NCBI RefSeq assembly: GCF_016918015.1
Contig: NZ_JAERMK010000011.1
Coordinates: forward strand, 57,186 to 121,185
Length of the DNA: 64,000 nt
Reading direction: 5' to 3'
Source: Glycomyces sp. YM15
GTDB taxonomy: Bacteria; Actinomycetota; Actinomycetes; Mycobacteriales; Micromonosporaceae
In this document: piece after piece, positions 45,703-55,183 of the stretch
How the letters are laid out: every line of letters begins with the position of its first letter
Position numbering within the stretch: position 1 is the stretch's first letter
Program-made: the position numbers and the translations under genes
The notes under the pieces: generated by a model
Database searches by the model: none
The model's input: the letters and a program-made list of their open reading frames with translations, nothing else
What the model was told of the DNA's origin: nothing

Positions 45703-48684
45703 TCACATCAACACACCGCGGCCGGTCACAGGTTCGCACCGCGGCGGTCGGGTCTCGCCCTCGGCGAAGCCTGCGAGCCGTAAATCAGCGCTGTGCTCCT
45801 GCCGCAGGTCCGCGAGGTGCTGTTCGAACCCCTCCCGGGCCTCGGCGGACTCCGGTGCGGTGAGCCAGGTCAAGGCGTCCTCCCCCACCGTGATCGCACC
45901 CTGCGTGTCGCCGAGCTCCGAGAGCAGCCACATCGTCTGGTGCGCGGTCAGGCTCGCCCGCTCGAGCAGCAGCGGGCCTTCCCGGAACACGGCCAGCGCG
46001 CGGCGCTGGAGGTCCAGCACCGGCTCGGCCTCGTCCCGGCGCAGGCCCTGCTCCCCGGCCTGGCTCTCCAAGAACTGGAAGGTCAACTGGGCGTGCTGGC
46101 GGTAGGTCTCGCCGAGTTCGAAACGGGCGGCCTCGCGGAGCGTGTCGGTCGATGCCGGGTCGGCGCGCACGGTGTGGAGTCGCGCGGCGATCTGCGCCAT
46201 CGTCTGGAGTCCCTCGCCGAAGGCGCCGTCGCCCATGATGGTGCGCAGGAGCCAGGCGCGGGCGCGGCTGACGCGGGTCCAGGAGGCGAGGTCGCCGACG
46301 GTGTCTGCGGCTTCGATCGCGCGGGAGTAGACCTCGAGGGCGTGGTCGTGCTCGCCGAGCTTCTCGAGCAGCTCACCGGTGAGGAACAGCGTGTCGGCGT
46401 ACAGGTTGACGAGGTAGTCCTCCTCGGCCGACTCCATGAGGGCGAGGGCCGCGAGTCCGTGCTCGACGCCCTGCCTGGTGTCCCCTTGGCGGTCGTAGGA
46501 CTCGGCGAGGTTGAACCGCACGTTGCAGACCCGCCACAGTTCCTGGTCGGGGAGGTCTTCGAGGGCGGCTTCGAGGAGCGGGACGGCTTCGGCGCGGCGG
46601 TCGAGCTCGACGAGGGCCACGCCCATGAGGTGGCGGGCGACGGCGGCCGGGACGGTCATGCCGGCGGCGTCGCAGTGGATCGAGGCGGCCAGCGCGTGCT
46701 CGTACGTGGCGGCGTGGTCGGCGGCGCGCATGGTGAACTCGGCGGCCTGGAGGTGGAGCTTCGCGGCGACGGTGTGGGAGGGTTCGCCGCCGAGGGCGGC
46801 GAGGCCGTCGCGGCAGATGGCGAGGGCCGCTTCGAAGTCGCCGGTGAGGCCGACCTGGTCGGCGAGGTCGGCGCTGGCCCGGGCGAGTGCCCACCCGGCG
46901 TCGGCCTCGCGGGCGAGGTCGATCTGGGCGGTGAGGAGCGCGGTCTTCGCGGCCGGGTCGGAGGCGAGGCGGGCGCGGAGGTCGAGGAGGTCGCAGCGGC
47001 GGATGAGCGCGTATCGCTGCCCGGTCCAGGCGGCGAGTTCGGCTTCGAGGGCGCGGGCGCGCTCGTCGAGGTCGGCGGGGAGCGCGTCGGGCCTGGCGGC
47101 GGAGGCGAGGTATTCGGCGCGCATGGCGAGGACCTGGCTGGTGTGGAAGCTGCGGTCGTCGATGCGCTGCTCGGCTTTGAGTGCGCGGGCGGTCGCGGTG
47201 ATGCGGTCGGCGCCGTCGCGGACGGCTTCGGGTTCGGCCTCGGAGCGGTGGATGAGGAGGAAGGACTCGGCGACGAGGGCGCGGCCGGGCTGGCCCGCCT
47301 CCCCGAAGAGCTCGATGGCGCGGGTGAGGCCTTCGACCACGGTGGCGGGGTCGTCGGCCTGCGCGGATCTGGCGTGGGCGATCTCGGCGCGGTGCTCGGC
47401 GATGAGCTCGATGCCGAGTGCGTCGGCGAGGGCGCCGACGCGGAGCCAGGCCTTCCAGGTGTCGGGCGAGCAGGCGTCGTAGGCGGCGTAGGCGGCGTCG
47501 ATCGCGGCGTCGAGGTCGGGGCCCTGGGCCTGCTCGGGGGCGGGCGCCTCGACCGGCTGCCGGGGCCTGGGTTCCTTGAGGCCCAGGTGGACCGGTTTGT
47601 CGTAGGGCGTGGACTCGACGACGCAGGCGGACATCCGGGAGTGGTGGTCGTTGCCGTTGCGGGCGTCGAAGCGGGCGCAGATCGCGGCCCGCTCGGCCTC
47701 GGCCCAGTCGTGCAGGCGCGCCGCCGTCCACTCGGTGCCGCCCGGGCCGGGCATCGCGGTGTCGGCGAAGCCGAGCGCGGCGAGGCGGCGGCAGGTGAGG
47801 ACGGTGACCTCCATGAGGCGCTGGCGGTCGCGCACGCCGAGGTCGAGGTCGTAGAAGCGGGCGTGGTCGGCGAGGATCTCGACGGCGCGGTGCTCGTTGC
47901 CGGTGAGGGCGCAGAACTCGACGTGGAGGGCGATCATGGCGACCATGTCCTCCTTGCCCTTGCACATCTGGTAGCCGCGGAGGTGGTTGCCGCGGGCTTC
48001 GTCGATGCGGCCGAGTTCGACCAGGGGCAGGAGGGAGAGCGCGAGCCCGTAGTGGGGTTCGTGGGCGCAGGTCTGCTCGCCGGAGAGGACCGGTTCGAGC
48101 ATTTCCATGGCGGCGTCGGCGGCGTCCTCTTCGGCGTAGAACACGATGGTGGCCAGGGAGGTGTACTGGCAGGCGGTGCAGTCGGACATCTCGTCCTCCT
48201 CGGCTTCGCCGAGGGCCTCGATCGCGGCGGCGACCCGGTCGTAGTCGCCCACGTGGTAGGCGAGCTGCATCTCGTAGGCGGCCGGGGCGTGCATGGAGTA
48301 GCCGGCCTCGCCGTAGCGGCGGCGCATCTCCTCGAGCCAGTGCTCGATGGATTCGAGCGGCACGTCGGGCTGCTCGATCATGGTGTCGACGATCCACTTG
48401 AACGTCCAGTACAGGGAGCGCGTCAGGTAGGCGTCGAAGTGCGCGGGCTGGGAGTCGAAGTTGCGCAGGAGCCGTGCGAAGGGGACCAGCATGCGGGTCG
48501 AGTCGCGGGAGAACTCGTAGGCGTCGACCAGTCCGTTGAGGGCGTAGTTCTGGAGCTCGGGGTCGCCGACGGCGTCGGCGGCCTCGACCGCTCGTTCGAG
48601 GGCCGCGACCTTCGCCTCACTGGCCTCTTCGAAGCGGGCCTCGTTGAGCAGTCGCCAGATCTCGTCGGGGTCGGGAGTGGCCAT
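45703..48684 (-). CDS. Large TPR-repeat protein, partner of HSP90 gene
   Basis: This 993-residue protein is predicted to be all-helical with many TPR-like units. Clear examples are ALNGLVDAYEFSRDSTRM, AAVARHLMGVALVELDRRAEAVPLLEAAL, FNLAESYDRQGDTRQGVEHGLAAL and GELLEKLGEHDHALEVYSRAIE. No catalytic domain or membrane segment is seen. The gene lies 54 bp downstream of a bacterial HSP90 gene and is probably co-transcribed. TPR proteins often act as HSP90 partners in eukaryotes, which makes a similar role here a reasonable but untested guess. The ATG is at 48684. Confidence 0.8.
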   Translation of the reverse strand: MATPDPDEIWRLLNEARFEEASEAKVAALERAVEAADAVGDPELQNYALNGLVDAYEFSRDSTRMLVPFARLLRNFDSQPAHFDAYLTRSLYWTFKWIVDTMIEQPDVPLESIEHWLEEMRRRYGEAGYSMHAPAAYEMQLAYHVGDYDRVAAAIEALGEAEEDEMSDCTACQYTSLATIVFYAEEDAADAAMEMLEPVLSGEQTCAHEPHYGLALSLLPLVELGRIDEARGNHLRGYQMCKGKEDMVAMIALHVEFCALTGNEHRAVEILADHARFYDLDLGVRDRQRLMEVTVLTCRRLAALGFADTAMPGPGGTEWTAARLHDWAEAERAAICARFDARNGNDHHSRMSACVVESTPYDKPVHLGLKEPRPRQPVEAPAPEQAQGPDLDAAIDAAYAAYDACSPDTWKAWLRVGALADALGIELIAEHRAEIAHARSAQADDPATVVEGLTRAIELFGEAGQPGRALVAESFLLIHRSEAEPEAVRDGADRITATARALKAEQRIDDRSFHTSQVLAMRAEYLASAARPDALPADLDERARALEAELAAWTGQRYALIRRCDLLDLRARLASDPAAKTALLTAQIDLAREADAGWALARASADLADQVGLTGDFEAALAICRDGLAALGGEPSHTVAAKLHLQAAEFTMRAADHAATYEHALAASIHCDAAGMTVPAAVARHLMGVALVELDRRAEAVPLLEAALEDLPDQELWRVCNVRFNLAESYDRQGDTRQGVEHGLAALALMESAEEDYLVNLYADTLFLTGELLEKLGEHDHALEVYSRAIEAADTVGDLASWTRVSRARAWLLRTIMGDGAFGEGLQTMAQIAARLHTVRADPASTDTLREAARFELGETYRQHAQLTFQFLESQAGEQGLRRDEAEPVLDLQRRALAVFREGPLLLERASLTAHQTMWLLSELGDTQGAITVGEDALTWLTAPESAEAREGFEQHLADLRQEHSADLRLAGFAEGETRPPRCEPVTGRGVLM

Positions 48685-48738
48685 ACCAGTCCTTAAATGT
48701 CCTATGTGAGGAATGAGCCGATTCGAGATGGGGACGGC

Positions 48739-50550
48739 TCAGTCCTGGGTGATGTGTTCCAGCAGGTTCATGAAGGAACGGTTGAGGAGTGCGGTGTCGG
48801 CGCTGCGCAGCGGCCGGTGGCTCATCAGCAGCGCCTGACCGTACAGGGACTCCACCGCGGTGCCCGCGAGCTGCGGGTCGCCGATCGCACTGACGCGGCG
48901 GACGGTGGGGTTGCGATGGTTGAGGACGAGCTGCGCGCGCGGCGCGTGCTGCTTGATGGAGGCGAGGATACCGCCCCACAGGTCGTCCGCTTCGGCCTCC
49001 GCCTCGGCCCGCTGCCGTTCGCGCCGGGACTCGCGGTCGTCGAGGAGCAGCGCGGGCACCGAGACGGGGTTGAACTCGCGGACGACGACGTCGACGTCGA
49101 CCGCGTCGAGGCGGGCCCGCGCGGCGTTGAGGAAGGAGCGCAGGCCGAGCTCGGTGCCGGTGTCGACCGGGTCGAGGCTCGCCGAGATGACCCCGGGCTG
49201 CAGTTGCTCGACCTTGACCTGCGGGTCGAGTCGCGGCAGTGCCTGCACCAGCTCCGCGTCGTAGGTGTAGCCGCCGTTGACGACGCCGATGCCCTGCGCG
49301 GCGGCGATCTGCGCGACCTGGCGGTATTCGTCCACACTGGACGCCAGGTAGAGGGGCTGGTAGGCGCGGGCGAAGTCGGGGAGGTTCGTGTGCCCCGCGG
49401 TGGTCTCGAACCGCAGCCACGGCAGCATCGCCGCGAGCAGGTCCAGGTCGTGGCGGGCGAGGGCCTTCACGCCGAGCTCGTGCACGGCGAGGAAGGCCGA
49501 AAGGCGGGTCGGGTCCTCGGCGGCGAGGCGGGAGATCCACTCGCGCACCTGCGCGCCGATCGCGTCCCGGGCGACCGCGAGCGCCTCGTCGTCGTAGAGG
49601 GACTCTCGGGACGCCGTGGGCCGCAGCGCATCCGTGTCGATCACGCAGCGCACGAAGAACGCCCACTCGGGCACCAGGTTGTCCGCGGTGTCGGTCAGCA
49701 GCATCCGCTTGAGGTGCACGCGGTGGGCCGGGCGGGTCGAGGGCGACGTGGCGTGCGGGAGGACGAACGCGACGCCCTTGATGCCCGCGAGCGGCACGTC
49801 GAGGTCGATCACGTCGAGCGGCGGGAAGCCGAGCACCTGCTCGCAGTAGGTGTTCAACGCGAGGCGGCGGGCCGTCGGATTCGGGTGCTCCCGTTCCCAC
49901 AGCGGCGGCGTGTCCGAGATCTCGACCGGCGTGCCGCCGTCGGAGACCGTGATCCGCACCGGCAGCAGCGAGCCGTACCCGCGGGCGAGGTCCGCGACCC
50001 GCTTGGGCTGCAACCAGTCCTCGCCGCGGCGGGCCTCGAGCTCGACCGTGGTGCCCGGCTCGGGGTGCTCGGTGAGCGGCACCTCCGTCACGGTGTACGA
50101 GCCGTCGTCGCGGGCGGCCCACCGGACCACCGGCGCCGCCGGGTCCTTCGCCGAACGCGAGGTCACCGTTATGACCGAGGCCACGGTGAAGCACGCCAGC
50201 AGGCCGATCCCGAACTGGCCCAGGAAGTCCCGCCGCGCACCCTCGATCTCCTCGTCCCGTTTGGAGGACCCGCCGATGGTCGCGAGGAGCTTGTGGACCT
50301 CTGGAAGCGTCAGGCCCACACCGGGATCGGTGATCCGCAGGCGCCTGCCGTCCGAGACGATCGCGACCTGCTGGGCTTCAGGGGCGAAACCGGGCTCGAT
50401 CTGGGCGCGGGCGGTGACGGCGTCCACCGCGTTCTGCAGCAGCTCGCGCACATAGACCTTCGGCGAGGAGTACAGGTGGTGGGACAACAGGTCCACCAGG
50501 CCGCGCAGGTCCACTTGGAAGGTATGGGAAGTGGGCGTTGTCTCAGCCAC
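48739..50550 (-). CDS. HSP90 family chaperone (HtpG-like, short form)
   Basis: This 603-residue protein has the GHKL ATPase features of HSP90: FQVDLRGLVDLLSHHLYSS at the start, VRELLQNAVDAVTARA (Asn box) near 38, ITDPGVGLTL near 80, and FLGQFGIGLLACF near 115. The middle domain (about 220-450) contains RPTASRESLYDD. It differs from standard HtpG in having shorter linkers and a divergent C-terminal domain. The GTG at 50550 has AGGA eight bases before it. It precedes the TPR protein gene. Confidence 0.9.
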   Translation of the reverse strand: MAETTPTSHTFQVDLRGLVDLLSHHLYSSPKVYVRELLQNAVDAVTARAQIEPGFAPEAQQVAIVSDGRRLRITDPGVGLTLPEVHKLLATIGGSSKRDEEIEGARRDFLGQFGIGLLACFTVASVITVTSRSAKDPAAPVVRWAARDDGSYTVTEVPLTEHPEPGTTVELEARRGEDWLQPKRVADLARGYGSLLPVRITVSDGGTPVEISDTPPLWEREHPNPTARRLALNTYCEQVLGFPPLDVIDLDVPLAGIKGVAFVLPHATSPSTRPAHRVHLKRMLLTDTADNLVPEWAFFVRCVIDTDALRPTASRESLYDDEALAVARDAIGAQVREWISRLAAEDPTRLSAFLAVHELGVKALARHDLDLLAAMLPWLRFETTAGHTNLPDFARAYQPLYLASSVDEYRQVAQIAAAQGIGVVNGGYTYDAELVQALPRLDPQVKVEQLQPGVISASLDPVDTGTELGLRSFLNAARARLDAVDVDVVVREFNPVSVPALLLDDRESRRERQRAEAEAEADDLWGGILASIKQHAPRAQLVLNHRNPTVRRVSAIGDPQLAGTAVESLYGQALLMSHRPLRSADTALLNRSFMNLLEHITQD

Positions 50551-50788
50551 AGCGCGTCCTGCTTCACTCGGAGGTCGTTCGGCGTCAGTCAGACTAGCAA
50601 ACCGCGCATCCCGGGAACGCGTGAAAAGGACCCTCAGGACGAACGGGCACGCGGGCCGCCTTCGGCCCTGCCGACATGCACGAACCAGTACCAACCGGCG
50701 CGGACCGCCCGATTGGGCACCGCCCATATGGGGACGGTCCGGTAAGGTGACCGCTACCGAAGCCCCGCAGCAAGAGGAACGCGCCCCC

Positions 50789-52063
50789 ATGACCATGCCG
50801 CCCCCGCCCCCGGACCGGATGCACCTCCAGTACCAGCCCGCCCCACCGCCGCAGCCCGGGCCGCAGCGGACGGGCCCCGGCGGCGCGTACGGCCCGGCAC
50901 AGTACGCGCCCCGGCAACACGGTTCCGGGCAGCAGGGCCCCGGGCAGTTGGCCATGAACAAGCCCGGCACGATCACCGGCATCCAGGTCATCCTCTATAT
51001 CCTCTTGGCCATCAGCGCGATCGGCGACCTGTTCTCAGCCATCAGCATGGTCGAATTCTTCAACCCGTTCAGCCTCATCGGCCTCGCGTTCGCCGTGTAC
51101 TCCACGATCCAGTCGCTCGCCAGCGGCGTGCACCTCTCGCGCGGCAAGCGCTGGGCGTGGATCTGGTCGCTCATCAGCGCGATCCTCGGCCTCGTCCTGT
51201 CTATCGCCGCGATCGCCTGGGGCATCTGGTGGTTCGACAACGGCGGCTGGATCACGTTCACCATCGGCATGGTGCTCGCGGCCCTCTACGGTCCGCTCCT
51301 GGGCCTCTTGTGCTCCAAATCCGCGCGGCAGTGGATCCTCATGCACCGCATCCAGAGAGGTGAGGTGCAGATGCCCGGCATGGCCACGGACGGCATGAAC
51401 GGCGCACCCGGGATCGCGATGGGCGGCATGGCCCGGCAGGCACCGACGGCACAGCCGCGGCCGGAGACCCGGCCGGGCGCCGCCACCTTCTCCGCTGTCC
51501 TGTTGGGCCTCCTCTCGGCGCTGCTCGCCTGGGAGTCGTACCAGATCGTCGGCGACACGCTCGAATCCATGCGACGGGCCGAGGAGAACGGCTTCGACGG
51601 AGGCCAGGGCCTGTACGGACGACTCTTCTACGGAGCGTTCCCCCAGTTCGGACATTTCATGGTCGCCTATCTGGCGTTCCTGGTGTGCGCCGTCATCACC
51701 GGCCTGCTGATCCTCAAGGGCAAGCACGGCGGGAGGGTGTTCGGACTCATCTGGACGCCGCTCGCCGCAGCCGCGATCGGCTACGCCGCGACCCACTTCT
51801 ACGGCTATTACCGGCTCTATCCCCCGATCGGCCCCAACCCGATGAGAATCATCCTGATCGCGACCGTGGCGATGGCCGTCCTGGCGGTCGCCTCCTTCAT
51901 ATCGATGCTGACGCCCGGCGTCAAAGCCTGGACCCCGCCCAGCCCTTCGGCTCCGCTCATCATGATGGTCCCCATGGGACAGCCGCAGGCCCCGCAGCAG
52001 CCCGGTCCGTACGGCCCGCAGCAGGGGCACCAGCAGCAGCCCCCGTACCCGCCCCAGTACTGA
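50789..52063 (+). CDS. Proline/glutamine-tailed membrane protein, tandem paralogue 1
   Basis: This 424-residue protein has a P/Q-rich cytosolic N-terminus, a four-helix membrane block (about 55-185) containing LIGLAFAVYSTIQS and RGKRWAWIWSLISAILGL, a linker, and a second membrane block (about 225-390). A P/Q tail ends it. It shares layout and many residues with the next gene. Function is unknown. An AGAGGAA site precedes the ATG. Confidence 0.75.
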   Translation: MTMPPPPPDRMHLQYQPAPPPQPGPQRTGPGGAYGPAQYAPRQHGSGQQGPGQLAMNKPGTITGIQVILYILLAISAIGDLFSAISMVEFFNPFSLIGLAFAVYSTIQSLASGVHLSRGKRWAWIWSLISAILGLVLSIAAIAWGIWWFDNGGWITFTIGMVLAALYGPLLGLLCSKSARQWILMHRIQRGEVQMPGMATDGMNGAPGIAMGGMARQAPTAQPRPETRPGAATFSAVLLGLLSALLAWESYQIVGDTLESMRRAEENGFDGGQGLYGRLFYGAFPQFGHFMVAYLAFLVCAVITGLLILKGKHGGRVFGLIWTPLAAAAIGYAATHFYGYYRLYPPIGPNPMRIILIATVAMAVLAVASFISMLTPGVKAWTPPSPSAPLIMMVPMGQPQAPQQPGPYGPQQGHQQQPPYPPQY

Positions 52064-52078
52064 TCCCCAAGGCAGGCA

Positions 52079-53527
52079 ATGTCCTACAACCAGCTCCCGC
52101 CGCCCCCTCCCGACCGCGTCGGAATGCAGCCCGGCGGCCCTCACGGCGGCCCGCAGCCGGCCGGCCCCGGCGGCGCGTACGGCCCCATCGACACCCCGAT
52201 CGGCCGGCACGGTCTTGGACAGCAGGGCCCCGGTCAGCTGCCGCCGCTCGAGCTGACGATGGCCAAGCCTCGCAGCATCCTCGGCATCCAGGTGATCCTG
52301 TGGATCTTCGCGGCCCTCGCCGCGATCGGCGACCTGTTCTCGGTCATGAGCATGGTCGAGTACGAGGACCCGATCTCACTCATCGGCCTGGCCTTCGCCG
52401 TGTACTCGACGATCCAGTCGATGATCACGCCCGTCCAGATCACGCGCGGCAAGCGCTGGGCGTGGATCTGGGCGCTGGTGAGCGCCATCCTCGGTCTCGC
52501 GATCGCCGCCTTCGCGATCGTGTTCGGGCTGAGCGTCATCGAGGTGACGCCGGTACCGGTGCTCATCGGGGTGGTCCTCGGCGGGCTCTACACGACCCTC
52601 ACCGTCCTGCTGAGCTCGAAGTCGGCGCGCGAGTGGATCCTCATGCACCGCGTCCAACGGGGCGAGGTCGAGTCGATCGGCGTCCCGGTACCCGGCGCGA
52701 GAGGCGTCCTCGTCGAGGTCGTGCCCGAACGCCCTGAGACGAAACCGGGTTCGGTCACCTTCGTGCAGCTCGCTCTGTGGTTCGTCGCGCTGCTGCCGCT
52801 GGTCTGGATCTGGGTCGGCCTGCGCTTCGCGCAGTTGGAATTCGAGGACGGCCTCGAAGTCTGGGAGAGCGCGTCGAGCCCGTTCGACCACTTCATGGAA
52901 ACCGACCTCATGCTGCTCGGCGTACTCGGCGCATCCGGCTTCGCGGGCCTCGGGACGCTGGCGATCATCTCCGCGGTCGGCCTCCAGCGCGGACGCTTCT
53001 GGGCGCGCGTCCACACACCGATCTGGGTGGGGCTCATAGCCGTCGCGGGCGCGATGTGGGTGCTCGCGTCGAGCCTCAACGCGGTAGACGCCGACTCCGA
53101 TTCGTTCACCGTGTTCATGGTCGCGACCGTCGCCGGAGGTGTGTTCACCGTCCTCGCGGTGACCGCGTTCATCCTGGTGTTCCAGCGCGGCGTGCGCTCC
53201 TGGGCACCCGGTCAGCAGACCGTGATCTCGTATGAGCCTGGGGTGCAAGGGCAACCGCTGCCGGGCCAGCCTCCGGCAGGCCCGATGCAGCCCGGCCACC
53301 AGCCGCAGGGTTACGCGCAGCAATCGGGATACCAAGCATCGCAGGGCCACGCGCCCCAGCCGGGACACCAAGCACCGCAAGGCCCTCCGCAGCGGCAGTA
53401 CCAGGCCCCGCACCAGCCCGGCCCGTACGGGCCACAAGGCGGGTACCCGCAGCCGCAACCGCCGCACCCGCCTCGACAGCAGCAATATCCGCCGCAGCAA
53501 CCGCCTTACGGCAGCGGCGGGCGCTAG
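52079..53527 (+). CDS. Proline/glutamine-tailed membrane protein, tandem paralogue 2
   Basis: This 482-residue protein is a paralogue of its upstream neighbour: ISLIGLAFAVYSTIQSM, RGKRWAWIWALVSAILGL and SSKSAREWILMHRVQRGEVE are nearly the same in both. The second membrane block and a longer Q/P/Y-rich tail (about 385-482) differ. The start lies 15 nt after the first gene, so the pair is one operon from a tandem duplication. Function is unknown. Confidence 0.75.
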   Translation: MSYNQLPPPPPDRVGMQPGGPHGGPQPAGPGGAYGPIDTPIGRHGLGQQGPGQLPPLELTMAKPRSILGIQVILWIFAALAAIGDLFSVMSMVEYEDPISLIGLAFAVYSTIQSMITPVQITRGKRWAWIWALVSAILGLAIAAFAIVFGLSVIEVTPVPVLIGVVLGGLYTTLTVLLSSKSAREWILMHRVQRGEVESIGVPVPGARGVLVEVVPERPETKPGSVTFVQLALWFVALLPLVWIWVGLRFAQLEFEDGLEVWESASSPFDHFMETDLMLLGVLGASGFAGLGTLAIISAVGLQRGRFWARVHTPIWVGLIAVAGAMWVLASSLNAVDADSDSFTVFMVATVAGGVFTVLAVTAFILVFQRGVRSWAPGQQTVISYEPGVQGQPLPGQPPAGPMQPGHQPQGYAQQSGYQASQGHAPQPGHQAPQGPPQRQYQAPHQPGPYGPQGGYPQPQPPHPPRQQQYPPQQPPYGSGGR

Positions 53528-53606
53528 ACCCGATGCCGATTAGTTTGGGCGTGTTCGGGTCGTCAACCCTGGTGCCGGTGTCCTGCGGTTCCCGGTGACC
53601 AGGACC

Positions 53607-53768
53607 CAAGGTTCCCCAGGCTGCGTGACGGCGCCGAAGGCGCCAGGTTTGCGTACGGGCACCGTTCCCGGCTACGGGCACCGGCCGGGGCCGGGCCACC
53701 TTCCGGGCCTGCGGACCGTGGGGCGGACCTACCGCCTTCGGCGGTGTCACGCAGCTTGGTGAACCTTA
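53607..53768. repeat. Two inverted 42-nt hairpin elements
   Basis: 53607-53648 and the reverse complement of 53727-53768 match at 35 of 42 positions. Each has a conserved AAGGTTC...GCTGCGTGAC part followed by its own 6-bp hairpin around GAA (GGCGCC-GAA-GGCGCC and ACCGCC-GAA-GGCGGT). The two changes in each stem side are compensatory. They lie between convergent genes in a 312-nt gap and may serve as a bidirectional terminator or a REP-like element. I see no gene in the gap. Confidence 0.7.
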
Positions 53769-53839
53769 TGGCCCGGGTACGGTGCCCGCTCGGGCCCGAT
53801 CCGACACCCCGACCACGCCTGAACCGAACGGTTTTGGCG

Positions 53840-54802
53840 CTAGACCGTCACGGACCGCCAGCCGCAGACGCTCGTGTCGAGCGTCCGGGTGGTCTGCTCG
53901 ACGGCGATGACGAGCTCGATCGCGGAGCCGTCGTCGAATTCGACGGTGACGTTCCCGGTGGCGGCGTTCATGGGCTGGACCTCGGCGCCTTCGACGTCCC
54001 AGGCGTCCCACTCGTTGATGTAGTCCTCGGCGGGGCGCTGGCGGTAGTCCGCGCAGAGCATCGAGTAGGCGGTGTCCCAGTCGTCCTCGGCGACCGCGCC
54101 GATGAACTCCTCAGCCGTGCCCTCGACCTTGTCCGTGATCGAGTTCGTGAACACGATGAGCGCGACCACGACGGCGACCACGACGCCGATGGCGGCCAGC
54201 GCGCCGCCGCCGATGCCGAGTCCGAGCTTCAACCCGAAGTAGCGGGAGTGCCCGGTCGGCGGGGCCGCGAACGGGACCGGGACGCCGGTGGGCGGCGGCG
54301 GGGTCGAGGGGACGGGCGGGGGCTCGACTTCCTTCGTGGTGGGAGGGAGCGCGAGCGTCTGGTCGGTCTCGGCCGCGAGCGCGACCGGCGCGCCGGATTC
54401 GGGCGAGACCGGTTCCTGGACAGACGGCTCGGGTTCCAACGGGATCGGGGCTCCCTGTTCGGGGGACGGCCCGAAGGGCTCGGGGGCGATCTGCGCCGGA
54501 GCGCTCGGTTCGGCGACGGCGTCGACGGAGGTGTGGGGCTCGGCCTCGATCGTCTCGTGCGACTGCGGCGGCTCGGGTTCGGGTGCCGGTTCGGCGACCG
54601 CTGTCGGCAGCGGCGGGGTGGGTTCCATGGGAATGGGTTCGACCGGGACTGACATCGGCTCGGGCTCGGGTGACGAAGGGGCGTCCGGCTCGGGCGACGC
54701 GGCGTCGGGAGCGGCCGCCGGTGTGGGCGTCGCGGTGTCCGTTTCGCGGTCCTGTCCGGGCCCTTCGGAATTCACCTGTTCGGGTGGCGGCCGGTCGGTC
54801 AT
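53840..54802 (-). CDS. Proline/acid-rich anchored protein with exported domain
   Basis: This 320-residue protein has a long cytosolic P/E/A-rich region (about 1-195), one membrane helix (about 200-225, GLGIGGGALAAIGVVVAVVVAL) and a small exported DUF4878-like domain (about 235-320) with TAEEFIGAVAEDDWDTAYSML. Two cysteines in the domain may form a disulfide. Its ATG overlaps the stop of the ABM gene by 4 nt, placing it at the end of the znu/zur transcript. Its role is unknown. Confidence 0.7.
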   Translation of the reverse strand: MTDRPPPEQVNSEGPGQDRETDTATPTPAAAPDAASPEPDAPSSPEPEPMSVPVEPIPMEPTPPLPTAVAEPAPEPEPPQSHETIEAEPHTSVDAVAEPSAPAQIAPEPFGPSPEQGAPIPLEPEPSVQEPVSPESGAPVALAAETDQTLALPPTTKEVEPPPVPSTPPPPTGVPVPFAAPPTGHSRYFGLKLGLGIGGGALAAIGVVVAVVVALIVFTNSITDKVEGTAEEFIGAVAEDDWDTAYSMLCADYRQRPAEDYINEWDAWDVEGAEVQPMNAATGNVTVEFDDGSAIELVIAVEQTTRTLDTSVCGWRSVTV

Positions 54803-55173
54803 CGGGCGGCCTCTCGGCGGGCTTCGTCGGGGTCGTCCGTGCGGTCCGAATCGGTGCGCCTGGGCTCGCCGCCCGGCGCGCATTCGGCGAGGACTTCGAA
54901 GCCGGAGGCCTCGGGGAGCGCGCGGGAGAGGAGCGGGGTGGACATCTTCACCTGGAAGTTGGAGAGCGCCCGTCGGTAGGAGCCGACGTCGCTCCATTCG
55001 GTCCAGAGCATCCAGGTGGCGTCCTCGCCGTCGGTGAACGAGTCGAGCGCGCGGCCCAGGCCGCCGCGTTCGTAGCCCTCGCAGGAGGCCAGCGCCGCGA
55101 GCGCGCCTTCGGCGTCGCGGGCGAAGGTCTCCGTCTCGCCTTCGGTTACGGCGAAACGATAAACAACCAGCAC
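54799..55173 (-). CDS. Antibiotic biosynthesis monooxygenase (ABM) domain protein
   Basis: This 124-residue protein has a ferredoxin-like ABM fold (about 1-95): VVYRFAVTEGETETFARD at the start, SCEGYERGGLGRALD in the middle, WTEWSDVGSYRRAL later. The last 25 residues are a charged tail. ABM proteins include small oxygenases and haem-degrading enzymes, but many have no known activity. The GTG lies 10 bp after zur, so it is part of the zinc operon. Confidence 0.7.
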   Translation of the reverse strand: MLVVYRFAVTEGETETFARDAEGALAALASCEGYERGGLGRALDSFTDGEDATWMLWTEWSDVGSYRRALSNFQVKMSTPLLSRALPEASGFEVLAECAPGGEPRRTDSDRTDDPDEARREAAR

Positions 55174-55183
55174 GGCGCCCAGC

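Noticed and set aside
45793-48696. A 967-codon plus-strand reading frame opposite the TPR gene
   Set aside because: Its product is a Gly/Val/Arg-rich shadow of the minus-strand coding frame, without any domain. The TPR gene on the other strand has clear repeats.
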